Assembly (NCBI GenBank): GCA_030549205.1
Contig: JAUKTV010000002.1
Span: forward strand, 3,658,001-3,722,000
Origin: Apiosordaria backusii
Taxonomy: Eukaryota > Ascomycota > Sordariomycetes > Sordariales > Lasiosphaeriaceae
Length of the DNA stretch: 64,000 nucleotides
Direction: 5' to 3'
Shown here in pieces: positions 9,420-21,215 of this stretch. Made by a program: the position numbers and the translations under genes. The first letter of the stretch is position 1; every line of letters starts with the position of its first letter. The notes beneath the pieces are model-generated. The model saw nothing but the letters and a program-made list of their open reading frames with translations. It ran no database searches and was not told where the DNA came from.

Positions 9420-10768
9420 GGTGATAATGATAAAGACAGAATTTGCTGAGTGAGTGAAACACGGTTTGCTGAGTGTCTTGATTTGTCTCCGGGATCCCGT
9501 TCGCTTACCAGCAAGGAATGTGGATGCTGTTGGAATTCGAGTGTGACTGAAAGAAGGTTGGGTCAACGTCAACTAGGACGTGGGTGGAGGTATCTTGCTG
9601 ATGAATGAAGGTGAGCTCACTGAGCCTGGTCAAGGAATGAATGTGGTTGTTGGTGGGTCGAAGCAAACAGCAAGCGATGAAGGAGAGAAAGACGTGAGGA
9701 AGGGAAGGTGCCGGGGGTTTATGTGAATCCATCCCAGTGTTTTGGGCAGCCAAGAGGGGGAACGAGTGAGGGCACCAGCAAGGACCAGGGCCAGGGGGGT
9801 TCCGGTCTGTGGTGGGACGAGCTGGACTAGAAGCATCGCGCTTCGTCGGCGTCCGCTAACACGAGGGCCTGGGACTGTACCGAAATTGAAGACGCGACCG
9901 TTAAGATGCCCCTTGCAATAAGCGGTTGGCACCGCGTTGTTTGTTAGTGGCTGCAACGGTGCCGAGCGTACCGAGCTAACAGGGCTTTTGACGGGTGGTC
10001 GTCGCAGGGTGTCAGAAAATGTTAGCACAGCCCTGTCGTCCCAAGTTTTGACGGAAAATGGCGCCAGTGTGCTGTTCCTTGCAGGTTGCTGCAAGGCACG
10101 GGGGCCAAGTCCCGGCAGCCCTGAACTTTTCCAGGGAAGCGAACCAACTGCCATCCAATGCGGAAACCACCGCAGCCAATCACAGCCGCGCCGAGAGGAA
10201 GGCCACGTCGATCTGCCCCACCCCTCCAGATTCTGCCCAAGAGTTGCCATCCACGTCCCACTCAAATTCATCATCGACCTCGAGTTCGAGGGAGGAGAAG
10301 ATGCAGAGATGCAGCAGACATGCAGAAGAGTTTTTTTTCTTTCTCTTTCGCAACGAATTATGCGGTGGCGGCCCCATCCGATGACCCGCCGATTCTCCTG
10401 TCTCAAAGCCCAACCTCGGCCAGACCATAGTCCGAAAGCTGGGTGGTTCGGCACGGCACGGCTGAGTCCAAACCTCCGTGGGTAAAAATGACGAGAGATA
10501 AACTATCAAATTCGGTAGATGCTTTTTTCCAGCCTGACTTGGAATTGGAAACACGCCCTCGCTCCAACCAAGCCCGTTTTTGCCGTCTAAATTTGGAGAG
10601 CCTAGTCGACGGTCAACAGCCAACAGTCAACTGTGAAAACTAACTCGGAAAATACGGGTAGTCCTACGGGTAGTCCCGTCTCTGTAGTGCATACGCGGTT
10701 GTCTCTCAAGGGCGGCGGGTGCTCAGGGGCAGCAACCATGGTGACCAATCGTTCAAGGCTCTTTATTC
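9420..10768. other. Intergenic: promoter of the DPBB gene, 3' region of EFM6
   Basis: No gene is supported. Open frames here on both strands lack family resemblance and overlap one another. The stretch contains the upstream region of the DPBB gene. Confidence 0.5.
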
Positions 10769-11680
10769 TCATTTGGCTGTAATGGCATACAAAAACAAGC
10801 CTTCTCTGGCAAAGACGGGCCGGTCCCCGTCCTCGAGCTCAGTCACTCGAAAGGCTCTCCGGGCAGACTTGAGAAACTGCATATCGGCCCGCCGTCTCTT
10901 CTTGAAACAGAAAAACACCGTGGCCGTCGGGGTCAGCGTCAGCAAGTCTTTCAGCGTCTGCAGCAGCAGGGGAAAGGCTGGCTCAAAGTAGACGCAGTCG
11001 GCCGCGAGAATGGTGTCTGGCTTAAAGTCGATGATTTCCTGTGAGAGAGGCTCGCCCCTGAGTTGTCCCCAAATTGGCCGTCAGAACAAACTCCCACTCA
11101 GTGCAGCCACCCGCCAGCTTCCCGAACATGTCACGCAATATTAATCCGGGGAGTCACACGGACTTACCAGTTGAGAATGCGGCCTCTGACTCGATCACCC
11201 AGTTCGTTCAGCGCAATGTTGTGCTGCATGAGAGGTTCCATGTCTATCATGTCGGTAATGTATAGAGGCTGGTCTATCCTGCAGCCCTTTGCAATTGTGA
11301 GTCCGACAATACCGCCGCCAGCGCCGAGCTCGAGACTGCAAAGTAGGACATGTCAGTCAGTTCATGACCATAGCAGAGTCGACGAGCTTCCCCGCATCAA
11401 AAGATCTTCACACAGCGTCTGAGGGCACAAACACTCTGGAAGTCTGCAGCTTATCCCGCTGATAGTGCAACATATGCTTGGCGAGCACCATCCCCGCAGG
11501 CCAAAGTTGGCCGCCACAGCCTGATGAGAGATCTTCATGAAGTTTCAGAGGCTCATCCAACAGGCCTGAGAAGTCCAGAGCCGTAGTGGCTGCGGCTTTG
11601 TACACGGGCAGAGGAGCAAGATCCTCTCCAAAGTCCAGCGGTGAGATTTCTGGTGATGATGGTCTTGATCGGTCGTCCAT
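10769..11680 (-). CDS. EFM6: Efm6-type protein-lysine N-methyltransferase
   Basis: Three exons (11680-11412, 11335-11168 and 11057-10769) are joined by GTGAAG...GCAG and GTAAGT...TCAG introns of 76 and 110 nt. The total is 726 nt, 241 aa. The N-terminal part contains LLDEPLKLHEDLSSGCGGQL followed by WPAGMVLAKHML, characteristic of the fungal Efm6 branch of the seven-beta-strand methyltransferase family (methyltransferase 16 type). Across the first intron follows the S-adenosylmethionine loop LELGAGGGIVGL, then DCVYFEPAFPLLL. In yeast Efm6 methylates a lysine of elongation factor eEF1A in the cytosol. Substrate assignment here is by homology. The gene is divergent from the Axl2-like gene at 12606. 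Confidence 0.85.
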
Positions 11681-12605
11681 GTTGGGCGGGTTGTTGCGGA
11701 AGAAGCCGAACAGTATGATGTTGCATGGTTTTTGCTGGTGATGGCGGGGGGTGGGAGGAGGGGTCTAGGCGCCGTTTTTTGGCATTTTTTTGTGGTTGGG
11801 GTTGGGTTGCAACCGCCACCCACTTGCGTGAACAACGTTCCCCGGCCCGCAACATCCACCAAGCTTGGCGGTCGATCTCTCCTTATCAGATATCGACGTG
11901 ATGGATATCGCCAACATCATTTCTACGGGATGCGGATACCATCTCTGATGACAAGACACCGCTCGCTTCACTCCCGTCGACAGCGAACCGTCTTCGCCAT
12001 CCGGCAAGACGGTGCAGAACCCGCCCCCCACGATAGAAAATCTTACCCAATCACACTATATCCAATCCCATTCATCAGGGATGCTTCGTTCTTTCTCTCG
12101 CTTTCTCGTCTCGGTTTTGATTACATATGTCTTCTACATCGGTGTTCGATGAGCAGTCTGCTAATAACGTTGAGAGTCCTCATGGCGCGTCTGTCTCTCC
12201 CTGCCTTCACGAAGACCCCTTCACTGGAATGTTTCCCCGTCATCCAACCCCTTGTTTCAACGTCCAGCCTAGCAAAATGACCTCGACATTCCCCTCTGTT
12301 CAATTTTCTCTAGCACTACTCATTCTCAAGAATTTAGGGACAGCTTGTAGGCTCACTGCGCCCCTAGTAATGGGCGCCATTCTCATTTCACGAGACCGTG
12401 AAAGCAAGGGGTGGCTTCCATAGTTGAAGACTGAAGTCCCAGATGATAGCCACCACCTCTTGATCATGATCATTTTCTTTCTCTTCTGCGTCCCGATATT
12501 CTTCCAACATCTTCTCGGTCTTAGTTTTTCTGTACCGCATCTCCAGCGCACCTGCATGCTGCTATTACTATCACACGCAGCAGCAACTTGTTTGCCGTTG
12601 CCATC
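11681..12605. other. Divergent promoter region between EFM6 and the Axl2-like gene
   Basis: No gene is seen. The 925 bp must carry promoters for both flanking genes. A perfect 12-bp palindrome TGATCATGATCA lies at 12461-12472, about 135 bp before the Axl2-like start. The 3' half is CT-rich, as in fungal leaders. Confidence 0.5.
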
Positions 12606-15600
12606 ATGAGGCCTCAGACTGTGGCCTGGGCAGCAATACTCCTCACAGACCTCGCAGCGGCCGTTGCGACCGTTTCCTTCCCCATCAATTCACAGGTGCC
12701 TCCGGTTGCTCGGATCGGGCAGCCTTTCTCGTTTGTTTTCTCGCCGTCAACCTTCACCTCGAACTCGCCCCTCACGTACACCCTGGTTAATGCCCCTCGG
12801 TGGCTCTCAATCGACAGCAACAACCGGCGCCTTTATGGAACACCAGGTGATGGCGATGTTGCCCCGGGCGAAGTGGTGGGAGTCCCGGTGAACTTGGTGG
12901 CAACAGATCAGACCGGCTCAACCACACACGATGCCACACTTGTAGTCTCGAGAAATCGTGGGCCCAAGGTTGAGATCTCTCTGGAGCAGCAAATCCCAAA
13001 ATTCGGCATTTTTTCTAGCCCTTACTCGATCCTGTCCGTCCCAGACGCACCATTCTCGTTTGCTTTGGATCAGAAGACGTTCTCGAGCCCGTCGAGCAGC
13101 CGGCTGGGCTATTATGCTGTCATGACTGACAATACACCACTTCCAGCCTGGATCTCGTTCGATTCGAATAAGCTGTCTTTCTCTGGACGAACACCTCCGC
13201 TGGACTCTTTGATACAACCACCACAGCGCTTCGCCTTCCATTTGCTTGCTAGCGACGTTGCCGGTTTCGCGGGTGCAGCGTTGGAATTTGACATCGTTGT
13301 GGGAGTCCATCAGATCTCTGCGGACGAGACCACTGCCATCTTAGCCGCCACGCCCGGGAAGCGTGTATCCTACACCAATCTGAAAGAGATGGTTAAACTC
13401 GACGGCAGACCAACCGGCCCTGGCGAGGTCACTCTCAGTACAAGCTCGGACATGCCGACTTGGCTGTCTGTCAACAAAGATAACTGGGATATTACGGGCA
13501 CTCCGACTGAAAAGGCATCGTCAACCAATTTCACCATAACATTCCAGGATGGTTTCTCGGACACCCTCAACATCACTGTACTAGTGGACGTGGAAAACGA
13601 GGCAACGAAAGCCGCTGGTGTCTTCAAAGGAAGCCTGCCTATTCTTACTGCCACCCCTGGCCAACATTTTTCTTTCGATTTCCGGCCCCATCTGGTCAAC
13701 CCCAGCGACACCGACATATCAGTCTCCCAAGGCGATCCGGCGTCTTGGATTCGCTTTGACGCAAACAAGAAGATTATTTCTGGAGACCCTCCCCCCGTCT
13801 CCAAAGACACTGTCGCTGCTGTCGAGGTTCAGGCAAAATCAAAGTCCACCAACAAGTCTGACAAGCTGTCATTGAAGGTGCTCGTCCGAGCTGCATCACA
13901 CTCGACACCTACCTCCGAAACACCTTCAGATGCAGACTCGACGCTAACAGGCGGTGTACTCCCCGTAGGCGGTGATGCGGCTCCAAGTGGGAAGGTTAAT
14001 GTGGTGTTATTGGCGGTCCTGCTGCCAGTCACAATTTTGTTCGCTTTCATCATGGCGTTCGCCTTGTTCTGGTGTTATCGAAGGCAAAGGGCGAAACAAA
14101 GGCCACGGCTTACCACTCGCGATATCTCGGGGCCTCTACCCGGGTCTTTCGTAATCACGTCTAATGGACACAGCGCGCCACCATCCCTCCCCGACATCAG
14201 TCGAAACTTTGACAGAAGCTTCTCTGTTGGTGATGTCTTTACGCCAGAAAAGAAGATGTACGTTGAATCACGAAGCTCGTTCTTGACCAAGGGGAGCGCG
14301 CCTCCGTCGATGGCTACCGTCAAGCTGCTTCCCCCAAGTGTGCGATCCAAGCATGGGGGTACTCGTGGTGGCGGGCGTATGCCTTTCCTGGGAGGTGGAA
14401 GTTTCGGCGCCATGCGTCTTGGTAGCTCTTTGGCATCTATTTCAGAGAGAAGCGCCAACGACGAAGCGGGCGAAATGGATGAGCGTACAGCCGGGCTATT
14501 TGGCAACAAAACAACAGGGTCTTTCCGGGACGGGATTGAGATCAACATACCCAGCGTTCAAGGAACGCCCAGATCAAGGTATACAGGCACTCCAGACTCG
14601 CGATATGACCCTCGAGCGATGGCAAGCCCTCGGCCCCCTTCTTCCTCGGCGGGGTCCGACCCAGAGACGTTCCCGCTTCGAGCAGAGTCAAGACTGGCAC
14701 ATTATGGACCGCCAGAAATAGGAAGAAGATTCATGTGGCCCTGGTTCAGGGGAAATAACTCGAGGAGCCGCAGCTCCAAGCTTCGTTGGGGTTCCAGGAC
14801 ACACAGCAAACAACCAAGTACGTCAACAGTCGATACATTTGCCTACAAAAGGACGGGACAGTCTATCGGCTTGGGTTATACCAACGCGGGGGTAGCCCCT
14901 GAAATGACACCGCCTCCTCGTGCGAGACTTGTTGGAGCAGTTCCGCTGGCTCGGCCGGTTACCAGAAGGGGGCCTACTGATGCAAGTCTGGAAGGCTTGA
15001 TATTCAGTCGAGGCCAAAGTGAAATGAGTATCCCGATGAATGCGCCACCAACAACGCCTGGAGGGCCTAGTGCTCCGAGTTCAGCTTCCCAAGAAGACAT
15101 TTCTCTGCCCGCTCTTCCCAACTGGCGGGACACACCCGACGACTTCCTGGGCCTCTCGTACGAGGATTTGGTCAAGAACTCCCCGTTTCACCCGTCAGCC
15201 ACATGGCAGACCATCTCGACAACCGACGAGTGGGTGGATGAGACAGTCCAAAGCATGGACACACCACAGAGGGAAGTGGCCAAGAAGGAGACGGGCACGC
15301 CGTCGAATTGGGCCGTGTTGCAAGACTCGCCGGTTATCAAGGACTGGGATGCTGGGATAGACTCGCCGTCGCCCGTGTCGATAGGACCAGGAGACGCCTC
15401 CACACCGGGACGGATATTATCCCCTGGTGGAAATGAAAAACGGGAGCAACCGGCTGCTGCGGACGTGCCTACGTCATCCGGTACACAGCCGGGCTTGGTG
15501 TTGGCTGCGGCGCCGTCGCTCAACGTGGAAGCACTGGGCAATGGAGGGAGAAGCTTTCAAAGGGATCAGTCTGGGCTGCCCAAGCGCAGCGGTTCGAAAG

Positions 15601-15662
15601 GGGTATCACTCATGTCAGGAAAGAGTAGAGGTGAGGAGTCAGATTTCGCCGTGTACATTTGA
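12606..15662 (+). CDS. Axl2-like transmembrane protein with cadherin-like (dystroglycan-type) repeats
   Basis: A single exon encodes 1018 aa. The ATG at 12606 is chosen because it gives a clean signal peptide (MRPQTVAWAAILLTDLAAAV). The frame is open slightly further upstream but has no ATG there. The ectodomain (about residues 20-460) holds repeated beta-sandwich units of the cadherin-like CADG type, each with an F/V-S-F...P.WLSID....L.GTP pattern (for example PRWLSIDSNNRRLYGTP and PAWISFDSNKLSFSGRTP). One hydrophobic helix follows (about 464-490, VNVVLLAVLLPVTILFAFIM), and then a basic Ser/Pro-rich cytoplasmic tail of over 500 residues. This is the plan of yeast Axl2/Bud10, the axial bud-site landmark. 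In hyphal fungi the homologue is linked to septation and conidiation. The tail has many SP/TP sites suited to kinase control. Confidence 0.8.
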   Translation: MRPQTVAWAAILLTDLAAAVATVSFPINSQVPPVARIGQPFSFVFSPSTFTSNSPLTYTLVNAPRWLSIDSNNRRLYGTPGDGDVAPGEVVGVPVNLVATDQTGSTTHDATLVVSRNRGPKVEISLEQQIPKFGIFSSPYSILSVPDAPFSFALDQKTFSSPSSSRLGYYAVMTDNTPLPAWISFDSNKLSFSGRTPPLDSLIQPPQRFAFHLLASDVAGFAGAALEFDIVVGVHQISADETTAILAATPGKRVSYTNLKEMVKLDGRPTGPGEVTLSTSSDMPTWLSVNKDNWDITGTPTEKASSTNFTITFQDGFSDTLNITVLVDVENEATKAAGVFKGSLPILTATPGQHFSFDFRPHLVNPSDTDISVSQGDPASWIRFDANKKIISGDPPPVSKDTVAAVEVQAKSKSTNKSDKLSLKVLVRAASHSTPTSETPSDADSTLTGGVLPVGGDAAPSGKVNVVLLAVLLPVTILFAFIMAFALFWCYRRQRAKQRPRLTTRDISGPLPGSFVITSNGHSAPPSLPDISRNFDRSFSVGDVFTPEKKMYVESRSSFLTKGSAPPSMATVKLLPPSVRSKHGGTRGGGRMPFLGGGSFGAMRLGSSLASISERSANDEAGEMDERTAGLFGNKTTGSFRDGIEINIPSVQGTPRSRYTGTPDSRYDPRAMASPRPPSSSAGSDPETFPLRAESRLAHYGPPEIGRRFMWPWFRGNNSRSRSSKLRWGSRTHSKQPSTSTVDTFAYKRTGQSIGLGYTNAGVAPEMTPPPRARLVGAVPLARPVTRRGPTDASLEGLIFSRGQSEMSIPMNAPPTTPGGPSAPSSASQEDISLPALPNWRDTPDDFLGLSYEDLVKNSPFHPSATWQTISTTDEWVDETVQSMDTPQREVAKKETGTPSNWAVLQDSPVIKDWDAGIDSPSPVSIGPGDASTPGRILSPGGNEKREQPAAADVPTSSGTQPGLVLAAAPSLNVEALGNGGRSFQRDQSGLPKRSGSKGVSLMSGKSRGEESDFAVYI

Positions 15663-17089
15663 TCAGTCTATCGGTATCTCCTTGGCTTTCTTGATCAATA
15701 CCCAGAATTAAATTGTCTTAATCCAAATAATTGTCATGTTGCACAGCATTTTCCCCAGGCTGTTACTCAGAAATTCAATGGCGTCATGAAGAGACACGAA
15801 GTCCCAACGGCTTGGACATCATCATCATCATCAGCTTCTCTGAAGCAAGGGAGAATGAGTGTAGCGTACACTGCGGGTGACCGAGGATGAAATGCGGTAA
15901 AACGCCAAGGAAACCGATACCGTAAAATACGCACCTCCTCGGGACGCTGAAATCAGGCGCTCCTGACCCTTAACAGAAGCTGCGGACGGATCAGCCAGGC
16001 GCTCCAGGCAGCCGCAGGGCCTGGAATTGACACGGTGGAGAAACCTCCAACTCCGCTTCCATTTTTAGCAGCCCAAGGTCTCCTCACTGCCCCGCAGGTT
16101 TTTCTGCGCACTGTGAAGCTTGGTACTGGCGAGAGTCCACTGTGAGAACAACTGGAGTGAGGCATCATGGCGAGATGAGCTGAAGTGGTCATCCTAATAA
16201 TTAACCATCCAGCCCAGCTGCAAGATGTGCGAGACACAATATATTCACCCAGGTTAGGTGTGTGTCTGTGTACCTATCTTGATACCTACCTACCTTAGCT
16301 ACAGGTCCAGAGAGCTGTCAAGCTGTAACCGCCGTGACAGATAGAGTTACCCCACACGCGACACCTTTCAGTGTGGCATGTCAGAACAGTCCGAATAACC
16401 TCACTGCTTCTACCTTGGGGTGGTGACAAGGTTGCCCATCTGACTGGGTGCAGCAGACCCTTGTCCTTTGTTTCCGAGACGTCTCTCTTTGTGGACGAGT
16501 TCGTGGTCCAGTCCAGGAGATATCTGGCTGTTAATCGCTACCTACACTATTCTCATCCGTAGATCCAGGTTTGATGAGCTCTGCCTTGCCTGTCATCAAT
16601 CAGCTGCCTGCTGCACAATCGCCACGCCCAAAAAAGAAGACGTTCTCTGCTGTCTTTTCCAGGCACGGCCGGCTCCCGCCCAACAACCCCGCTCCACCAC
16701 CAAATTTGCTCCGTGCGCCACCAGCAACGCAAACCTGCCAAACCCGCCCAGCGACCTGGGACTGTGCCAAAGGAAGGGACCTGACCTGACCTGAACAACA
16801 AAAAAAAAGAAGCGCCTGGTGACTACGGATACCGCATTGCACCACCGACGCCCTTCTTGCGGCTCCCTTTTTTTGAATTCCCATCTCCGACATCAACGTC
16901 ATCGGTATCGGCATCGCCCACCCACGAACTTGGTCCGGCCCAAAATCGACTCGCCGTTAGACTGACTGTGTCGCCTGCCCTCCCTTTCCCCTTCTCCCTT
17001 CTGCCCAATCTCGCCGACTAAAACCCCTTCCCCCACCAAACCACCGGTAGCCGCGCTGCTGCCGAATTCCATATCACCACCGCGTCATC
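15663..17089. other. Intergenic: promoter and leader of the PP2C gene
   Basis: No gene is seen. Contents include short runs of TACCTACCTACC-type repeats around 16270-16300, an A-run at 16800-16809 and a CT/C-rich 5' leader just before the ATG at 17090. Open frames in this stretch look random. Confidence 0.5.
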
Positions 17090-19329
17090 ATGGGCCAGAC
17101 ACTTTCTGAGCCCGTTGTCGAGAAGGTATGTGCCTCCTCCCTGTCGCAGCCCTTGTTGCCCGTCCGTGCTGCCATCCTGGCTGGCTATCGCGGGCGCGCA
17201 CACGCTTCGCTCGTCTGCCCCTCCTCGTTCGACCAGGGGCTGGCTACGATGCTCGCATGTCCACGCCCTTGATGCCTTTGCTCGCCCAGTCTCGGCTTCC
17301 AGCCCTTTGCGCTTCACTACAAGAAAAATGAAAAGCTAACGCGGCAGGGATGATGCTTTCAGGCTTCAGAGAATGGCGGAGACGAACGACTACTCTATGG
17401 CGTGTCGGCCATGCAGGGCTGGCGCATCAGCATGGAGGACTCCCACACGACAGTACTCGACCTGCTCGCCGGCAACAAGGCTGCCAAGGACCACAGCTCG
17501 AAACTCTCCTTCTTTGGCGTCTTTGACGGCCACGGCGGCGACAAGGTAGCGCTGTTTGCGGGCGACAACATTCACAACATTATTGCAAAGCAGGACACAT
17601 TTAAAACCGGCAACTACGAACAGGCTCTTAAGGACGGCTTTTTGGCGACTGACAGAGCTATTCTCAATGGTATGATGCCAGCCTGGTCTTCTTTTTCTCG
17701 CAAAGTGGGGGGTTCTGGACGCTCCAGGTTTTTCAGGGGAGGGAGGCTATGTGATTCACAACCCCCAATCAACTCGGAAAGGCGCCATTTCTCAACCAGA
17801 TTCGCTAACCTTTATGTCGTTGCATCTTGAGCAGATCCCAAGTATGAGGAGGAAGTTTCTGGCTGCACTGCCTGCGTGGGCCTGATTACCGAAGACAAGA
17901 TCTATGTTGTAGGTTTAACCCCGTGCTGCTGAGAAAATTACCCCCTCATTGTGCACCCCCACTTTGGCCCCTGATGCTGACCTTGCCTCCACGGTAGGCA
18001 AATGCTGGTGACTCGAGAGGCGTCTTGGGCGTAAAGGGCCGAGCGAAACCCCTGTCTTTTGACCACAAACCGCAAAACGAAGGTGCGCCAAAAACACACC
18101 AGTTACTCCTCTCCTCTGGCCGTCGCGCCTTTCCGCTAACCGGGTGATTGTGTTGCGGATGTGTAGGCGAAAAGGCGCGAATCACGGCTGCAGGTGGCTT
18201 TGTCGACTTTGGCCGCGTCAACGGGAATCTGGCCCTGTCAAGAGCCATCGGTGATTTCGAATTCAAGAAGAGCGCCGAGCTCGCGCCAGAACAACAAATC
18301 GTGACAGCCTATCCGGACGTTGTGGTTCACGATCTGGGCGATGACGATGAGTTCCTTGTTCTTGCTTGCGACGGTACGGTTTCCGCCATCTCCTCTGTCT
18401 CTTGGACCACTCGCTAACATTGTCTTTGACAAGGCATCTGGGATTGCCAGTCTTCTCAAGCCGTAGTCGAATTCGTCAGGCGCGGGATTGCTGCCAAGCA
18501 GGATTTGGACAAGATCTGCGAGAACATGATGGATAACTGCCTGGCCTCCAACTCGGAGACGGGAGGTGTTGGCTGCGATAACATGACCATGATCATTGTC
18601 GGTTTCCTCAGGGGACGGACCAAGGAAGAGTGGTATGAGGAGATTGCCCGGCGGGTTGCCAACGGAGACGGTCCTTGTGCCCCGCCCGAATATGGTAGGG
18701 AATCTTCGCCGTCCTCTTGATCGCGCGCGCTCTGGTTGTTTCCCTCTACCCACACCGAGACCACACCTGCCCTGAACACTTACTCTGCCTTTGATTACCC
18801 CATATCTTATATCCTTTCTTTTCCTTCCCATCTCTTTTCACATGGATCATCGTGCTTTTTGGAGTCATCATCGTCTGTATACCGAGCGCGCTATTGTCAA
18901 CGGTCAACCGCACACCTTTTTTCTCCGCAAAAACATCATTACTAATACATGGCTTTTACACACATTTTAGCTGAGTTCCGCGGCCCCGGCGTGCATCACA
19001 ACTTTGATGATAGTGACAGCGGGTATGATGTCGAGGAGAACAAGCAAGGCGGTGGTGGCGGTGGCGCCGGCAGGAGCTTTGGAATTGGCGGCTACAAGGG
19101 CCGTATCATATTCCTGGGCGACGGGACCGAAGTGCTGACCGACTCGGACGACACGGAGATGTTTGACAACTCGGAGGAGGATAAGGATCTGGCCAGCCAA
19201 GTGTCGAAGGCCTCGTCCGTCGAGGGTGGCGAGGCGGCCGCCAGGAAGGAGCAGGACAAGAAGCCCGAGCCAACGCCAGAGGCTGCGGGGAAACCTAGCG
19301 AGGAGGCGGAGATGAAGAAGGATGCATGA
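17090..19329 (+). CDS. PP2C-type serine/threonine phosphatase (Ptc2/Ptc3-like)
   Basis: Seven exons are deduced: 17090-17125, 17363-17669, 17835-17908, 17998-18082, 18167-18373, 18434-18694 and 18971-19329. They sum to 1329 nt, 442 aa, and all phases agree. [12 protein letters not shown] begins as Ptc2/3 proteins do, with a possible N-myristoylation glycine. The metal-dependent phosphatase motifs are in order: [11 protein letters not shown] (Glu37, Asp38), [10 protein letters not shown] (Asp67), [44 protein letters not shown] and [10 protein letters not shown]. The last exon encodes an acidic, Gly-rich tail. Ptc2/3 dephosphorylate Hog1 MAP kinase, Rad53 and Ire1-pathway targets in yeast, so a role in ending stress or checkpoint signalling is likely. 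It lies in the same window as the Sln1-type kinase that sits upstream of Hog1, but the two are not adjacent. Confidence 0.9.
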
Positions 19330-21215
19330 GTATGGCGGCAAGGGTGGTCTTTTGGACGAAGACTGCGTCTCGAGTGTGTCTGTATGGCTTTTCTGTTAGC
19401 ATGTCGAAGATGAATGTTGGGATGTGGGATGTGTGTAAAGGGGCGGCGAAGGGAGAAGGTTGGGGGAAGGAAAAGGCAGAGGGGGTGTGTATTGGTGGAC
19501 TGGTGGGCTGAACTGGGCTCTTGAGTTTGGGGAGAATGAGTTAAAAAGATTTTGAGGAATCTTTGTGTGGAAAGCAGGAGAGACATAACGCTCATCACCA
19601 TCCCCCTCTTCTCCAACAACACCAACATTACACACAAACAACAAGCATGATTCATTAAACTTGATTCTGCTCCGTCTCCCGCCCATCTCATCGTCACTGT
19701 CGGTGTACTGTTGCCATTAGCTCGAGAGAGAAGGGCTCCTTTTCTTTTCGTTTTCTTTTCTTGTCTTTTGTTTTACACTTTTTGACCCTATACCTATCTA
19801 TCCTACGCGCTTTTGTCCTGTCCTGATCCATGCTTGAAAACCCTCCTTTGATGAAAAAGTCCATGGTCTGACGATTGAGTTAGAAGGGTCCGGTTGTTCT
19901 GTGTATAAACAGGAGAGGTTGTGGTTCGAACTAGGTAGGCATGTGAGATCAGAGAACTTCCATCAGCTATAAGCACCAACATTTAGGTTGATTGTACTGG
20001 ATCACCCCAGGTTGAAGACACTCCAGTTCTCAATAGAAGGGGTCACATCAACGGGTCAAAACACGTTGTTGATGAAAACCTGGCCCCCCTTCTGTTCCAA
20101 CCCCAATCACCTTCATGTCGAGCGTTCAACGACGATGATATTAAACACCGACCGAGGAAATATCAGGTTCATATTGACCGTGACAGCGTCTTCCCAGATA
20201 ACTCATGTTGGCGTGGTAACGTTCATTTACCATATTTTATTCCCCAGAGAAACCCTCCCCTCCCTAACCTACGCCTCCCACTTCCCAGCTCTAAACATTC
20301 TTCCTTTTCTACATGTACAGCGAGACAGCATCTCGCCATGCTTAGCATTGTTTACATCACGATAAGATATACCAAACGGGCTATTGTCTCACTATTGTAT
20401 TGTTGCCAAGTGGGTATGGCCATGTAGGTCAATAGGATGACTCACATCAGAGGACCACACGATTAAAAGCTCCTCTGTTTCTCTTCCCTCCCTCCCCACG
20501 GGCTATTCACCTCTTCACTTTTTTACTTTTTGTTTTGCCATCTGGAATGGCCGTTCTTTCTTGGGTCATGACTTGTCTGGGATGGGGGGGAACCACAGAG
20601 AATATCACCACTCACATCTTCACCCTCTGCCATCACCACCCATGAACCAGCGGTGGAAACGTCTGTTACTAGGGAAGAAATGTCCTCTACTACTTCGGCT
20701 TCGTCCAAGATCACGCACACACATTCACGCCCCTTCCTCTTCCCAGATTCTGTTCACTTTTCTTCATTCTTGGCAGCAAACTAACGCTCTCATTCTGGGT
20801 AAGAAAGATGCTAGACAAGTCGCGTTCAGATGAAACCACCCAACCTTCCCTCTAACCCGTCAAATGCATGCCATTTGTTTGCCCCCATTCCTCACGTCTT
20901 TATGTTCGTCGTTACAATCGTCATGTCCCATACCCTTTGCCCAAATCGTCAACCACCAGATCAGGAGGCAAAGGGGGTATGGGTATGGGGAAGTCTTTGG
21001 TCGAGCAGTCTACCTTCAACGAACGCCGATTAATGTCGAACAACTCAAGCAACAAGAGTATCAACGAAAAACAGCGCCGCAAAAAGCTTCCCCAAACCGA
21101 GCAATACGAATACCCATTAAGGAAAAAACCCCGCCGTTGTTGCTTTTATAATTCCCGACCCAAAAAAAACGACCGGAGCAAAAGCCAATAATGCTGTACC
21201 AGGAAATCATGCCAT
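19330..21215. other. Convergent intergenic region between PP2C and eIF2 beta
   Basis: Nearly 1.9 kb with no gene recognised. It is made of T-rich and CT-rich tracts expected of two facing 3' UTRs. Frames of up to about 200 codons on the minus strand near 19100-19700 are antisense to the acidic PP2C tail or low complexity. Confidence 0.5.

Noticed and set aside
10022..10623. Overlapping frames between the DPBB gene and EFM6
   Set aside because: Several frames on both strands overlap with no family similarity or splice-consistent extension.
19917..19940. GGTTCGAACTA resembling a tRNA B box
   Set aside because: The flanking bases do not form a T-arm stem, and no A box or acceptor stem is present.
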